A stretch of DNA of 64,000 bases from Emydura subglobosa (lineage: Eukaryota > Chordata > Testudines > Chelidae): assembly GCA_007922225.1 (NCBI GenBank), contig ML679959.1:24494959-24558958 (forward strand). The letters run 5' to 3'. Positions 20,021-32,320 of this stretch are shown here, in pieces. Numbering within the stretch: position 1 is the first letter of the stretch; each line of letters begins with the position of its first letter. The position numbers and the translations under genes were made by a program. The notes beneath the pieces were generated by a model that saw only the letters and a program-made list of their open reading frames with translations, did no database searches and was not told the DNA's origin.

Positions 20021-23000
20021 AAAGCTCCCCAAAGATGGGAGGGGAGACCTGGAAACCCGCCCCGCCTCGGTACCAGCAGAAGGGACTGAGGATCCCATGA
20101 AGATGGGAATCAGACGGTGCTGGATAAGTCAAACCTGACGGGGACAATCCTGCCTCTCGGACCTGGGGCAGTTCCAGGCCACCACAGGCCTGGCATGACC
20201 CACAAGCTGCGATTCCCAAAGAGTCTCTGCGAAGGTCCCTCTCTGAGGGTATGAAGGGCAAGAAATAACCCCGGGGCCAGCAGCCGAGTCTCTGAATAGA
20301 TTAAGACCTGGCTATGAGATAGGCAGAGCGGTCCAACATCCTCCACACACCATGCGGAGACCAACCCCGCTCCCCTCTGCAGTGCGTGCCGGCAAGTAGA
20401 ACCCCAACGGCCAGGGGTCCCGGAGAGAGAACATCATTTATGGCTTCCGGGGCTCCCCAGCCCAGCCAAAACACCAGGCTCCCTAGCCCCCCGCAGCCCT
20501 TCCTATGAGTTCGCTACTGTCCCTTAACTCCAACAGGTGACCCTGTGTTCCGGGATGGGAGAGGGGAAATGGCACGGCCCATCGGCTCTCACCGCAGCAT
20601 CTCAGCCAACTCCCTCTAAGCGCCGTGAGCTGCATTCTCTGACTGAATGGTCAGCAGCGCCTTCCCCAGCCCTGACTGTCCCGTGCCCCTCTCCTCATGT
20701 TGTCACTCATCCGCTCTGTACACAGGGTCCTCTCGAGCCCCACGGAAGCAAGACGGCCATAGGCCTGGCTTAACAACTCCTTGGCCCTCTCGCCCTTAGA
20801 CCTGGGCTGTAAGAGGAGCAGGGGAAATATCCTCCACGTCCAGGGATGCGATGGGGGAAATTCCTCTGGACCCGGAAAAGGCCGTCCCGCTTCCCCCAAG
20901 CGGCCTGCTGCAGACAGCCTCCAATGCATTACGTCCACAGACGCGGCAGCCTTTTGCTTCCATATGTTGCCATGGCTGCCTCCCCGCCAGGTCCCCAGCC
21001 CATCACGCACAGCTCGGTCGCTGGCCTGGCCCGGGGAGGGAAGCCCGGCTCTGCTAGCCGTGCACAGAGACGGTCGGCGCGGCTCCTGCCCCACGCACCC
21101 AGCCCCGTCGTCCACAGGCTGAGGAGGGACACCAGTCAATGCCAGGGGAATTGCCCAGCGCCCGCCCCCCCGCGCACTTCTTTACCAAGCTCCACATTAC
21201 TGGCAGTGATACCTTGGGCAGGGGCTCTGGGGCAGGCAAGGGAGGGAAGCCGAGCCCAGTAGGACGAGTGGGAGGGAGCTCTCGGCTCCTGCCCCATTAG
21301 GAGCTCAGCTCCAAGTGGCCATACCAGAACCAAAGGCGGCTCCGGGCTGGAGCAGTCACTGCTGGCCAGCTCCCACCTCCCGGCCACGTGCAAAGCAGAC
21401 AGGGCACCCGTCTCGCTCCACTGCTCTCCCATCACCAGACCAGACACCCTCTGCCATTGCCACCTGAGCTCTGCCAGCTGCAGGCAACGGACAAAGGAAC
21501 CGGTGCAGGGGCAGCTTTGTGGATGTGCAAACACTGCTGGCGGGGGGGGGGGGTAGCAAAGGGAGTCTCGCCTGTGACACAGACCATTCAGCGGAGCAAC
21601 CTGCAGCACCTGGCATGAGCAGGGGGCGAAGTTGGGGCCTGGCGAACACAGAAGTTAGGACGATGGATGGACAGACAGACTCAGGTTCCCTTCGCCAGCA
21701 ATTCAGCGGGTTATGAAGCAGCTCTGGGCACACTTCCCAGTGGGGCTGGACCCAGGCTGCTGTAGGACCCGGCAAGCAGGGTGCTGGCGATGTCTTGCAA
21801 AATACCTTTGCAAAGAGAGGGTCAATTACTCAGCTGCTTGTCCGTGCAATCAACTTAACTCTTCATTGTGCGCCAGGACTATTCCACTAGGGGAAGGTGA
21901 GGAGCAGCTCTGGGCAGGCTGCACGGTGAGGACCGCTGGGACGGGAAGGCGGCACTAAGGCAGGGGTCTCCGTTGGACCGCAGGCCTGGCTGATGAGTTA
22001 CACCGAGCCATGTGTCAGGGGAGCCTTGAACGGCACTTGCCTACTGATACCAAGAGGCTAATTCAACTCTGCCAAGTGGCTGGCGGGGGTCTGAGCACCC
22101 CGCCCGTCTGTTTATACTAGGGTCAGGGCATGAGAGCTCCTACCATGGCTATCAGTCCTGACCCACGGCGGTCCCCCTGAGACTGCTCCCCGGGGCTCTG
22201 CAGTGGGGACGGATGCTGGCCCGTGGGTCCCACAGCAGAGGCGGAGGGGCTGGCCGTGCCGCGCCTGCCTGGGGACCGATACTTTTGGCCCCACATCAGT
22301 GCTGCCGGAGCAATGTATCCATCGAGCCCCATTTGCTGCCTGCCGAAGCCCAGCTGCACCCCGAGCCCGTTCCAGGGCTCAGCACCTAGCCAGCGAGACA
22401 CAGCGAAGGCGTCAGTTTCCGGCACACAGAACCAGGCCAGGGGCCCTTTCTGCTGGGAGCAGCCTCCTTCCCTGGGAGCTGAACCTCCCTGACCCGTCCT
22501 GCACACACCAGTTGGCTGCAGCTGGCACAGGGGGCACAGGCCTCTGGTTCATACGGTCAGTGCCATCCACCTGGGGTCCCTAGAGCTGGGCTGGCTGGAG
22601 TCTGGAAGCCCCGGGAGCAGAGGTGGGGCCCACCTCCTCCTCCAACAGCAGCACAGAGGACAGCAGAAATGCAACCTCCTAGGGCCGAAAAGCAGCAGTG
22701 CTGGCTGGCCAGGTTAGTCCCAGCATGCTCCATGGTGCCATCGCAGCCTGTCACCCCACACGTTCTCCCCAGCTGGGAGCACCGCCCAGCCAGCACTTCT
22801 GCCCCAGGGCCTGCAGCACCTCCTGCTGCTCCTCCCCACATGTGCCCCTTCCGTCCCCACACCTGTTCCACTTCCAGCTTCCTGTGTCGCTGCAGGGGCT
22901 GCCGGACCCGGTATCGCGGACTCAGCTGGTGGGAAAAAGTAACATAGGAAAGACTGACCCATGGAGGGAGGACGGAGGTAGAGGCGCTGGGATGGAGACA

Positions 23001-23334
23001 AGCATGGGGGCGAGGGGGCAGAGGGGCTCGCTCATGTGACACAGAAGAGGCCAGCTAGAGCGCCGGGGATGTGGGGCGGGGGATATCGCTGGGAGATGTA
23101 GGGTAGGGGGAGAGAGGACAGCAGGCAGATTATCTCCAGTCGGATATTTCATTCACCCCGCTGCTCACACTCACACCACTGCCCATCCAACGCTGTCCCC
23201 AGGCCACCCTGACACGCACCCCTGCTCCCACACGCCTGCCTTGATCCTACCCACATACCACCCTGCCTCCTCATCTCCTGCCCCCCTTCATCTCACCCCC
23301 TCCCCCAAACGCTACAGCTCGGGGGGCTGGAACA
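20021..23334. other. unique GC-rich sequence, no gene seen
   Basis: No exon, RNA gene or repeat recognised in about 3.3 kb. A run of 12 G lies at 21542-21553. Balanced-composition patches near 21830-21880 and 21985-22080 might be weak conserved elements, but I have no motif argument strong enough to call them. Confidence 0.4.
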
Positions 23335-23475
23335 GGAACAGACTCTGGGATTCTCCTCAGGTTTCTCTTCAGAGCAATTAATAATTGATATCCTAATAAA
23401 AGAGGAAACAGTTAATGAGATGAAAACAAGCCAGAAACATCTGCTGGGGCGGCTTTCATCCTCTGCCCTGGGCCG
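23335..23475. promoter_or_regulatory. candidate conserved non-coding element
   Basis: Very distinct AT-rich island: 'agcaattaataattgatatc', 'ctaataaaagaggaaac', 'agttaatgagatgaaaac'. There are at least five TAAT/ATTA cores in about 70 bp, an internal palindrome (caattaataattg, 23386-23398) and a sharp return to GC-rich DNA on both sides. No repeat signature is seen. One of the best enhancer candidates. Confidence 0.55.
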
Positions 23476-24621
23476 CCTGCACAGGAAGCAGCAGGGTGCT
23501 GGCAGCAGGAGGCTGTTCCCCGCACACCAGGCGCAGCGCAGCCTGTCTCCCACTCACGTTTGACGCAGCGGCAGTGGCACGCAGGCCTCCATCATCTCCT
23601 GCCCCTGCAGGACCCGCACTCTGGCTCGGACCCAGCGGTCAGGGAGCCCCCCTGCAGTTGAGGCCACAAACCCCTGCACCACTTCCCTGAGCCTGAGGAG
23701 GAGCATGGCTGAGACCAGCTGCACTCAGCCCACTGGTGACACAAAAGCAAACGCTCGGCGGGGGCAGCTGCACTCTGTGGGGAGGCGGGGGAGGAAGAGT
23801 GATCGGCCCCCATCCTGGCGTCTCTCCATGCAGGCCTGGGTAAAGGCTGCTGCGTGATGGGCTCTGGGCACATCCAGTCCGCGATGTGGCCGAGCTGGGG
23901 AGCCTCGGTCGTTACGATAAGGCTACAGCTGCGGCCCCTCTGCCGCACTGAGACACGAGGGCATCCCCTCTACGGTGGGAGGGTGTGTGGAGCCCCCGAC
24001 ACGGCCACAGGTCCCCACAGCCCAGGGTAACCCTGCGTTCCCCACCCCCTTCTCCCAGAGCCAGGGGCTCCCATCACGCTAGCCCGGCTGGGGTTCTGAG
24101 CCACGTATGAACAATAGTGCCTGCGCCCCCCCACCCCACGCTGGGGACTCCGTGCCAGGGGGACTATCACCGGCCGGCTCTGACAGCGCCTTGCGGCCGC
24201 ATCCCCCCGCCTGATGGGAACACGGCTGAGCTCTGGCCCCCGTATGGGACCACATCAGCCCCCCGGACATCCCTGTCTGCACCTGCCTGGCCCGGCGTCG
24301 CCAGGGCGGGAGGCTCCCAGCCCATTCGATTCTTGGCCACTCATCAAACCATCACCAAGGGGGCAAGTGTGACAGCCCAGCATTCCCGGGGAGATTCCCC
24401 CTGCTTCCTGCCCCGTCCCCTGAGCCCGACGCATGCAGCATTCCCCTGCCCACAGCCCCTTTCCCACCCATCTCTGGCCACGTTCCCCTGCCCTCTCCCG
24501 CGTCTGAGTCCCAGTCATCTGTTCCAGGCCCAGCCCCAACACCCAGTCCCCCCTGGATCCCCTGCTGCCCCTCCCCTCCAGGCCCAATCCCTATCCGGCC
24601 CATCCCTCTCTGCTCCATCCC
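23476..24621. other. unique GC-rich sequence, no gene seen
   Basis: GC-rich, no exon or repeat recognised. The frames at 24117-24650 (+) and 24352-24924 (-) are mutually overlapping and Pro/Ser- or Gly-rich. Confidence 0.45.
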
Positions 24622-24900
24622 CCCCTTTAAGAGCCCATTTCTGGTATTAGCATATTTCATTCTGGCAGATAAAGAAGCCGGACCGGGAGGCGAATCCCCG
24701 AGCCGAGGGGCCCGCCCGAGCCACGTCTGGGCAGCGGCTTTGGTGGTGGCGAGGCAGTGGGGGCCCATTGTGGGGACGGGGTGGGAGCGGGGCGGCTGCT
24801 TCCATGCAGATGAATGGGCGCTAAGTGGATTAATTAACTTGGCCCAAACATAAATGAGCCCTTTTGAAAGTCCCTTTTTTGTCACTGTCTTTCTGCCGCC
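24622..24900. promoter_or_regulatory. candidate conserved non-coding element, two cores
   Basis: Two AT-leaning cores flank a GC-rich, CpG-bearing centre. The left core (24625-24680) has 'ggtattagcatatttc' and 'agataaagaagcc'. The right core (24805-24890) has 'ggattaattaacttgg', 'ccaaacataaatgagccc' and 'tttttgtcactg'. The two-core arrangement without repeat signature fits a developmental enhancer. Confidence 0.55.
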
Positions 24901-25447
24901 GGAGCGCGAAGGATCCCACGGCAAAGCGGGGGAGAAGGCCCGTGGCTCCCTGCTGCTGCGTCAACGTGCGCACTGCGGGGGGGGAAGGGGAGTGCGTGCA
25001 TGGGCGTGCGTGGGTGCACGTGAGCCGGTGACTGTTGCATGTGCTGGGCGCGCTTTGGTTGGGGCCTGGTCAGAGGCCGGGTGCAAAGCCTGGGGCCCTC
25101 GCTGCTCGCACGAGTGCTGCACGGATTGCACGAACGTGCGTGAACCCCGGTAGTTGGGGAGGAGACCGAAATGACTCCACCAAGGGCTGGCTGATCCGAG
25201 GCCACAGCCGCAACAATGGCTACCGTCTCCTCTGCAGGGCTTTGTCCGGGCTAGTTTTCAACATCCCCTGTGATGGAGCTCCCAGCCCTGCTCTGCGGGA
25301 CGATCCCCGGCCAGGTCCAGCTGCTATCCCAGAGCAACGGGGTTCCCAACCCTGCTGTCCAGGTGAATGCCCCGGCCCCACAGGCAGTTTCTCCAACCTC
25401 AGCCTGCAGCGGCATTTGCTCCCTGTCCCCATCTCTCTCTCTCTCTC
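24901..25447. other. unique sequence, no gene seen
   Basis: GC-rich, with GT-rich 'gtgcgtgcatgggcgtgcg' text near 24990-25020 and CpG-containing DNA. No exon or repeat recognised. A CT-repeat (tctctctctctctc) lies at about 25432-25446. Confidence 0.4.
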
Positions 25448-25570
25448 CCGCTGCCTTATGGCCCCTCCACATCACCTAAATAATTCCTCTCCCTTCTCCT
25501 GTCCCCTTAGTCATCAGTTAGCCCAGCTATGCATAATTCTGCTCTTTAATCTTCCCCATTAACGCCCTCC
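25448..25570. promoter_or_regulatory. candidate conserved non-coding element
   Basis: Pyrimidine-leaning AT-rich island with 'cctaaataattcctctcc', 'gctatgcataattctgc' (contains the octamer-like ATGCATAAT) and 'ctctttaatcttccccatt'. No repeat signature is seen. Confidence 0.4.
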
Positions 25571-28500
25571 AGCCCCTCAGCTTGTGTGTGCTTTTCTGGC
25601 TGCCAGAGACTGAGCCTGGGTGCTCAGCCAGGGTCTCCCCATGGCCCGAGCGAGGAGCCGTCTCCTCCCTGCGCTGGGGCCGCTGGCTGCTCATCCCTGA
25701 CTAGGACGTCCATGCAGGCCCCTGCTGTCGGGAGAGCGCCCAGGCACAGGGCCCGCTGTGGCTCTGCGGCCAGTTCTGCAGCAGGAGGTAGGGGCAGGGG
25801 CTAACCCATGCTGAGCGACGCTCCCGCTCCATGGGCCTGGGCTCTCCGCTGTGGGGAGGGGGTGGGCAGCACTGCCCTACAGCATCCCCACACCCAGCAG
25901 CACCTGCGGCTTTCACAATATGCGGTCCTGGGCTCCTGGCGCAATGTGAACCAGAGTCACCGGGTCAGCGCCCAGTGCATGGGCATGGTGCAGTAACGGA
26001 TCCTCCCCAGGCTGGCTTTGCTCTGTCCCCTCCCTTGGGAGGCTGCTCTGATGCGGACAGGCCGGGGCAGCTCCATGGCTCCTGAGCCCTAGGCTTCTCT
26101 CCACCCCCCATGCTCACCCCCACGTTACTCAGCCCCAGCTCTCATCAGCCCTGTGCCCTGCTTCTTCCCCCGGCCTGGGGCCCAGAGACCTGGCCAACTC
26201 AGTGCAGAAACAGGTCACAGCCCAGGGCAATTCCCACCCAGCTCAGTACACGAATGGAAGCAGGGGAGGTGAGGAGATTTGCACACGGGCTGCGTCTCTG
26301 CACGGGAAAGCCCCTCCATTTAGCCCCCAGTAAATCCCGTGTGTGGAGGGGGTCCCTAAATCCTCCCCTCCTCCAAGTGCAGCCCCAAGCTGTCCCCACC
26401 TCCTCCTCGAGGTCTGCCTCTCCCCAGCGACTGGTGTTTCGGGGTGTGGAGCTGCAGGGCCCTCCCACCCCCATTTCCCAGGGAGGCGGGCGGGGGCAGC
26501 CGGCGGCTCCCTGCAGCATCGTTAATATTCACGCGGCGTACTCTGACCTACATTCCAGCGCCACGGAGGGGGAGCCAGCCACGGAGGGAGACAAGGCGAG
26601 GGGAGCTGAGCAACCTGGAGGGGCAGAGGGAAGGAGCCTGGCAGAGACGGGCCCAAGTCAGGGAGTTCAGGCCCAAGTCCTGCTGGTCCCCCCCAGCCTT
26701 GCCCCGCTCATTCAGGCAGCAGCCGAGCTCTCTGCACCCTCTGATCCGGCTCCTGTGGCTACCCACGCCCTTGGCCTGTAGCCCCCAGGGCAGGGAACCC
26801 ACCCTGGCTCTGCTGCAGTCCCCACTACTCTCCCCAGATGGGCCCCACACCGGCCCAGTCACGTGGGAGCCCAGCGGGCACCCATTCCTGTTAGCAGCAC
26901 CTGCGCCCCACTCACCTTCCAGCCCCAGCCCTGGCCTGCCCCAGACACCCAACCCAGAGCCCCTTCAGTCCCCAGCTCGGCTCCCAGTCCCCGGCCAGCT
27001 CCCTCTAGCACTGCACACGGCTCGGGAAGGAGGCGACCTGGCTAACGATTCACCCATCTCAGGACCTGATCCCCTGCCCAGGGCCCTTCCTCAGCTCCTC
27101 TTATCTGCCAGAGCTCCGGAGAGCCACATGGCCACGGCTGGGCCACGGCGGAGCCGGCAGGGGCGTCCCAGCTGCATGCCGCCATAGTGACACCCCAGCC
27201 CCAGGGCCAGGAAGGAGCCAGGCCCCCTGCCCAAATTACCTGCATCCTAATTTGCCAGAATGAACGGAGCCCTGGGGCGAGGGAGGGATCTTTGCGCTAC
27301 TGCCCAGCCCTGCCCCGCAGCCCCCCACGCTGCCCGGCCTCCCCAACTCCTGACCCACAGCTCCCTGCTATTGCAGTTCTGCTCCCCCCTCAAATCGCTC
27401 CCCACAGCGCCTCTGCCAGAGCATGTCCTGCCCGCCTTGGCCTCCGTCGCCTGCTGCCAGCCCTTGCCCCAGGCAGACATGGCGTAGCACCGGGGGGTAC
27501 GGGGCAGTAACGGCTAAAGGCGGGTGGGTAATGCAACCCGCTCAGCTCAGCACCTTCCACAGCTAAGCAGAGTCATGTTCACCCAGGGGACCTTCCCCGA
27601 CACGCCCCGTTATTGGCCCCCCAGGATGAACTGGGGAGCTGAGTGGGGGCAGGGATCTATGATCCTGACATCTCTGGTGATGGCTGGCAAGCCGTGGGCC
27701 TTGCCCTGGGACCCCCCGGCCCTCGGCTCCTGGCCCTGCAGACACTGATTGTGAAGGGGCAGGAATGAAAATCCCTTCGCTAATGTCTTTCCAGGCCGAG
27801 AGGAGCCAGGCATGTAGCCAGGCTGCCCGCAGAGCGAGGCTCACGGGTGGGCGGCACAGAGCAGGCGCTGAGCACAAACGGGCGGAGGGGAAAGAGGGCC
27901 CAGGAGATGGACCAACCCTTTACTCAGCCTCACAGGGAACAGCTGGCTGCTTAATGGGGGAGCATCCAGGGGCCCCCGCCCCATCCCCTCCCAACCGGGC
28001 CCTGGGTAACCAAGCAGCCAGGGGGGCAATTCCAGTTCACACTGCCCTTACCCGTCCTGATGCGGGCACGGCAGGGCTAGCGGAGGCAGGATTTGGCACA
28101 AGTCCCTGTTTGGTGCCAGGAAACCCCTTCCCACTGGCCCCGGCTGAGCTGGCAGCAGCGCAAGGGGGGGGGGGCCCCTCTCCTGCCAGACGTGATGGGC
28201 TGGAGGGACGCACAGCTCCCCGGCTGGGGGAAGCCAGGGGAGGGAAAGGCACGGCCAGGGGCCTCTGTCCAGATGTTGTCAGTTACGGGCGATAAGATCT
28301 CTGCCTATTAATGCAAACAGAAGGGGCTGGTGGGCCTGCACGAGGGGAGCCCAGGCCCCCAAGACGTGATGCTATCACCGCCCAGGAATGCAGGGCAGCT
28401 CTCAGAGCACCCCTGGCAGGGGCGCACACATGGGGCAGCAACGGAGGCTGCGGAAGCACTTCACAGGGAGAGCAGAGGGTGGGACCGGGAGATGGGGCAT

Positions 28501-29376
28501 GCTCCTCCCTGCCCCTACCCTGGAGAGTGGGAGGGGGAGGAATGGGCACGCTCCCCCACCCCTCCCTTTACTCTGGGCCCAATCCAACATCCACGGAAGT
28601 CAGTGGGGGTCTTTCCAAAGGACCCACTGGACACTTAGGGAGGGACCCCGGGCCATGGTCAGGGTGAGAGGCGACAGGGCCAGCACGCCTGCAGCACAGA
28701 CGCGGGACTCGGCCGTAAGGGGGCGGAGCGGATGAGAGAGTCCTGGGGAGCCCCTTCTCTTGGCATGCCATCCCGCACTCCCCCCCAAGATCCCCGCTGC
28801 CTCCCGCCGCAGAGGGGTGCCGCTGAATCAACGTCAGGTCCATGCCGAGCCCTCCAGGCAGCTCGGCCCACCAGCCCCAGTTCCACACGCCCGGGGCCCC
28901 GATTTCCTGCCCACCGAGGCAGGGCTGGGAATCGGAGAGACACGGCCCCCATTGCTCAGCGGCCCGCTTGACCCCGGGAGCAGCGTCCAGCCCACAGGCA
29001 GCTCAGGCAATGTATTCAAGCCGCCCCCTTGGTCACTGCAGTCCCATGGGATGATCTCCCCCCAGTTCCTCCCGCCGGGTGACTACCTTTGATCGTTTGT
29101 CTTGCTCAGACGCACGTGGCTACGGGTGAACCTGTGGGCCGCAGGTGCCAGCAAAGCCAGAACACACAAACGTTTGCGTCTTTGAAGCGCCAGCCCAGCT
29201 GCCATCCCCAGGCGCCACTGAGTCGCGAAGGGTGGGAACGACTCTCTCCCAGCAGCTGACGGATGGACGGACAGGTGGAAGCTCACCCTCCCGTTACGGG
29301 CAAAGCCTCCAGCCAGAGTCACTACAGGGGTTCTGGCCAGCTTCTCTCGCCACGGTTTGTACCCAAGACACAGGGT
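25571..29376. other. GC-rich unique sequence with three tiny AT-rich islands
   Basis: No exon or repeat recognised over 3.8 kb. Three short AT-leaning patches stand out and may be small conserved elements: 26520-26560 ('cgttaatattcacgcgg'), 27230-27270 ('aaattacctgcatcctaattt') and 28262-28320 ('gataagatctctgcctatta'). Each is too short to call on its own. Long frames here, such as the 247 codons at 26444-27187, are low-complexity. Confidence 0.4.
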
Positions 29377-29436
29377 GTGAAGCCAATGGACTTACCCCGC
29401 TGTAAGAGCGGTGTAAGCGAGATGAGAATCAGACCC
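29377..29436 (+). repeat. half of a palindromic sauropsid MITE
   Basis: The order 'tgaagccaatggacttacc', 'gcggtgtaagcgagatgag', 'aatcagaccc' matches the right half of a common palindromic element ('aatggagttacaccggtgtaa', then 'gatcagaatctggccc'). The left half is missing. Confidence 0.4.
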
Positions 29437-29494
29437 CGGTCTCCAGCAGCACGTAACTATGGCCAGGAGCGACTGAGGCATTGCTCGAGTTCAC

Positions 29495-29610
29495 TGCCGT
29501 CGTATTGGCTGAAATAGCCGGGCAGGAAAGCGAGAGAACTGGAGGCAATTTGACTGTAATCTCCAATCTGTCATTTAGCAGCGTGACTAACGCGCCCATG
29601 AATGGGAGAA
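29495..29610. promoter_or_regulatory. candidate conserved non-coding element
   Basis: Balanced-composition island with 'cgtattggctgaaatagcc' (ATTGGCTG is a CCAAT-type core on the reverse strand), 'gaggcaatttgactgtaatc' and 'ctgtcatttagcagcgtgac'. No repeat signature and no coding support. Confidence 0.4.
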
Positions 29611-30061
29611 AGAGGGAGCGTCTTTAATACCGATGCACAGAGTCCGAGGGGCAGAACTAACCAGGTCTTCGCTCAGATAACCAGACTGGCAAGCTACAAA
29701 ATTTCCAATCTAAAAACCAAGCCGGAGCGGGCACCTACGCGGAACGTCTCATTTCAGGAGACGGGCCGAGCCGAAGCCAGGCTTGGTCCAGGGATGGAGA
29801 GGCAGGCATGACAGCACCCGAACCTGCTACAATGAGCTCTCTGCAGGGCTGGGGAAAGGGGGATCACACTGGAAAACAAACGTTCGGTCCTTGAAAACCC
29901 CTTTCGAGTTTAACCAAAAGCAGCTCTCGGAAGGAACCCTGACCACATCCTTCACCCCTCCTAAGCCCCAGCCCCGTCCATCTGGGGTGATTGGCTGTAC
30001 TTTACAGCGCTGTCCTCTGAGCGCATGCAGTTGGGAGCAAACCTCCCAGCCCAGAGAGATG

Positions 30062-30135
30062 CACTCACGCTAGCAGGGCTCCAGCTAGCATGTTAAAAAT
30101 AGCAGTGGGTGAGCTATTTAACTCCCCACCTCGCC
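30062..30135. repeat. DNA-transposon-like fragment
   Basis: 'cacgctagcagggctccagc' followed by 'gttaaaaatagcagtggg' resembles internal text of the palindromic turtle element also present at 34975-35205. Only a piece remains; the call is tentative. Confidence 0.3.
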
Positions 30136-30329
30136 ACGCTCCAATCGCCCAGCACGGGTGAGTCGGGCTTCATGCTGGCAGGGGGTCTGCACAGCTCTCG
30201 GGGGCTGGGTACCGCCTTTGTAAACCTAAGCTACGAACCTACGCATTCAGAAGGGGGGTCCCCTCTGGCCATTCGGGATCAGCAGAGAGCCCGGGGTACC
30301 TTGTGTTAACCCGGGGGCCTGGCTGTATT

Positions 30330-30510
30330 CCAACCCAGGTCTTTTCTGCCTGCGAAACCCCCCTCTGCAGTTCCAAATAATCACAAGATTCTGCTTCACT
30401 TCCTGTCCTAATCAGATGTGTGGAGCAATGCTGCTAAACAGCTGGTGTGTTTCCACCCCCCATGCCCAGAGGTGGCTGCATTTCAGAGGTGGGTCAAGGG
30501 AGCCCAGCAT
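30330..30510 (+). repeat. possible interspersed repeat, unclassified
   Basis: The phrase 'gctaaacagctggtgtgttt', then 'ccaccccccatg', then 'ggtggctgcatttcag' is text I associate with a dispersed sauropsid element, but the family cannot be named. Limits are approximate. Confidence 0.3.
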
Positions 30511-30559
30511 GCTCAGCACTTCTGCAAAAGAGGAGCCAGACTGTGCAATTATTGTGTGT

Positions 30560-32204
30560 TGGTGTAGGTCCTACACTATGACCTCTGATGTGCTTGGAGG
30601 TTTAGAACGGGGCTCTGCCCTCCAGGAGACCGAGTCTGACAGCCGGCGGAGCAGCCGTGGAGCAAGGAGTCCAGGGCAGGCTGGCAGGGGATGGAGTAGG
30701 ACACGGGCCAACGTACCCACTCCACCTTTCACCAGAGAGATGCTGCTGGCGCGCGCTATCCCCCAGAGCAGCTGTGTGATGATGTCCCAGGGCCGAACAC
30801 TGCGGCCTTTCATGCTAGCTGTCGCCCTACCCCGTCCTGCCCCGCTCGCATTAACTCATTTCCTGTCTGACCCCCACTCTCTGCCCTCAGCCCAGCCTGC
30901 GCCCGCGGCTCTTAGCAGGGAAGGAGGCTGCCGGGCACACCACCCGACACCGCTGGGGAGAGCTCAGAGCGGGGCTGCGCAGACGGACCAGCGAGAGGCA
31001 AGCCGGTCTCCATTCCTGCCCACAAGCACTGGGCCTGCAGAGCCAGAGCTGCTCCCTCGCTCACTCCCTCCCCCTCCCCTTCTTCACCTCCCCCCAAGTA
31101 TTTGGGGGGTGGGGCTGAGGAAATGCCCCCACCCCAGAAAGCACCACCAGGGAACCCGCCTTTCCCAGCACAGCCCACTGTGGGAAACGTGCCCCCCAGG
31201 AGCTTCTTTCCCCACTGGGGGGAGCTTTGGTGCAAAAATCACCCCGAGGTCTGCAGCCCCAGGATCACCCGGGGTCAGCCCCAGCCTGCCCCGTGGCAAC
31301 GCAGCCCTCCCCGCATACCCCGGCAGCTGCAACTTCCCCACCGAAGGGCGGAGGGAGCCCGGTAGGCAGCTAACACACCTGGGTCCCTACTAGGAGCTGG
31401 GCGGGGTTTGTCTGTGCTTCCCGGCTGGGCACTGGGGCCAGAAGCCCCCTTTCTGGAGACGGGGTTTTCCCCGGCTCTGCAGATAAATTGTCAGCAAACC
31501 CAGGCAGCACACACACGGGACAGAGCTTCCCGCACAATTCCTACCCCGGTGCCTCTCACAGAGAGTTCCTCTCGTCCCGGTCACGTGAGACAAGCAAGCA
31601 GGCAGGTAAACCGAAAATCAACTGCCTCCAGTCCCCCCAGCTTGTTGGGGTGGAGACGGACAGCTGGCGAGCAGCGCAGCAGAGGAACATCACTGTGGAG
31701 GCATGATGGGTCTCAGCCACCCTCCTTCCCCAGGGAGAGAGCAGGGCAGCGAGATGCCTCCCCCCCCGCCCCGCAGGATTGCGAGGGGGACGCCCGCTGA
31801 GCTCCCAGCCACAGGTTGCCAGCATGCTGCCCTCCTGTCTACGTGGGGGGCCTGATGGAGCCCATCTCTGGGCAGCACGAGACTGGCTTCATCAGAAACC
31901 CCACGCCCAGCCCCACTGCCAGCTCAGGTCACCCCCTTCTGGGCTCAGACAGCTCCCGGGGGGGCCGAGGTCATGTCCCATTCGTGCCAGGCCTGGGTCC
32001 CATTCTGATCCCACTCGCGCCTGTGAGGCACCGCGGCCTTTGACGGGGACCCCATTAAATTCACAGTGGGGTGAGGGGAGGCAGCCGGGGCAGGAACACC
32101 AAGCAGTCTGGTGGCCACCGCTGGGATTGGCCTCCTGCCCCCCTCCCCCCTTCCTGTCACCGCCTGAGGAGGTGGGGGGGGGAGAATCAGAGGGTTTCTC
32201 CTGA
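30560..32204. other. unique GC-rich sequence, no gene seen
   Basis: No exon, RNA gene or repeat recognised. The longest frame of the window (325 codons at 30416-31393, plus strand) falls mainly here. It is Pro/Ser/Ala-rich, has no recognisable domain, starts within a probable repeat, and overlaps long minus-strand frames, so I do not treat it as a gene. Confidence 0.45.
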
Positions 32205-32320
32205 GGGGCCAATTGATTCCCAATTAACCCAGCCCCTCATCAGCTGCTCCGCTAATTGCTGCTCACATCACTGATTGTTAAACTCTCAAAGAGGAAGATT
32301 AACTCAGCTGGAGGCAAGTG
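32205..32320. promoter_or_regulatory. candidate conserved non-coding element
   Basis: AT-leaning island with 'gccaattgattcccaatta', 'cagctgctccgctaattgc' and 'cactgattgttaaactc', carrying CAATTA/TAATTG cores and a CAGCTG E-box. No repeat signature; GC-rich DNA on both sides. Confidence 0.5.

Noticed and set aside
30416..31393. 325-codon plus-strand frame, the longest in the window
   Set aside because: Pro/Ser/Ala-rich, no domain, starts inside a probable repeat and overlaps long frames on the other strand. Stop-poor frames of this length are expected in GC-rich DNA.
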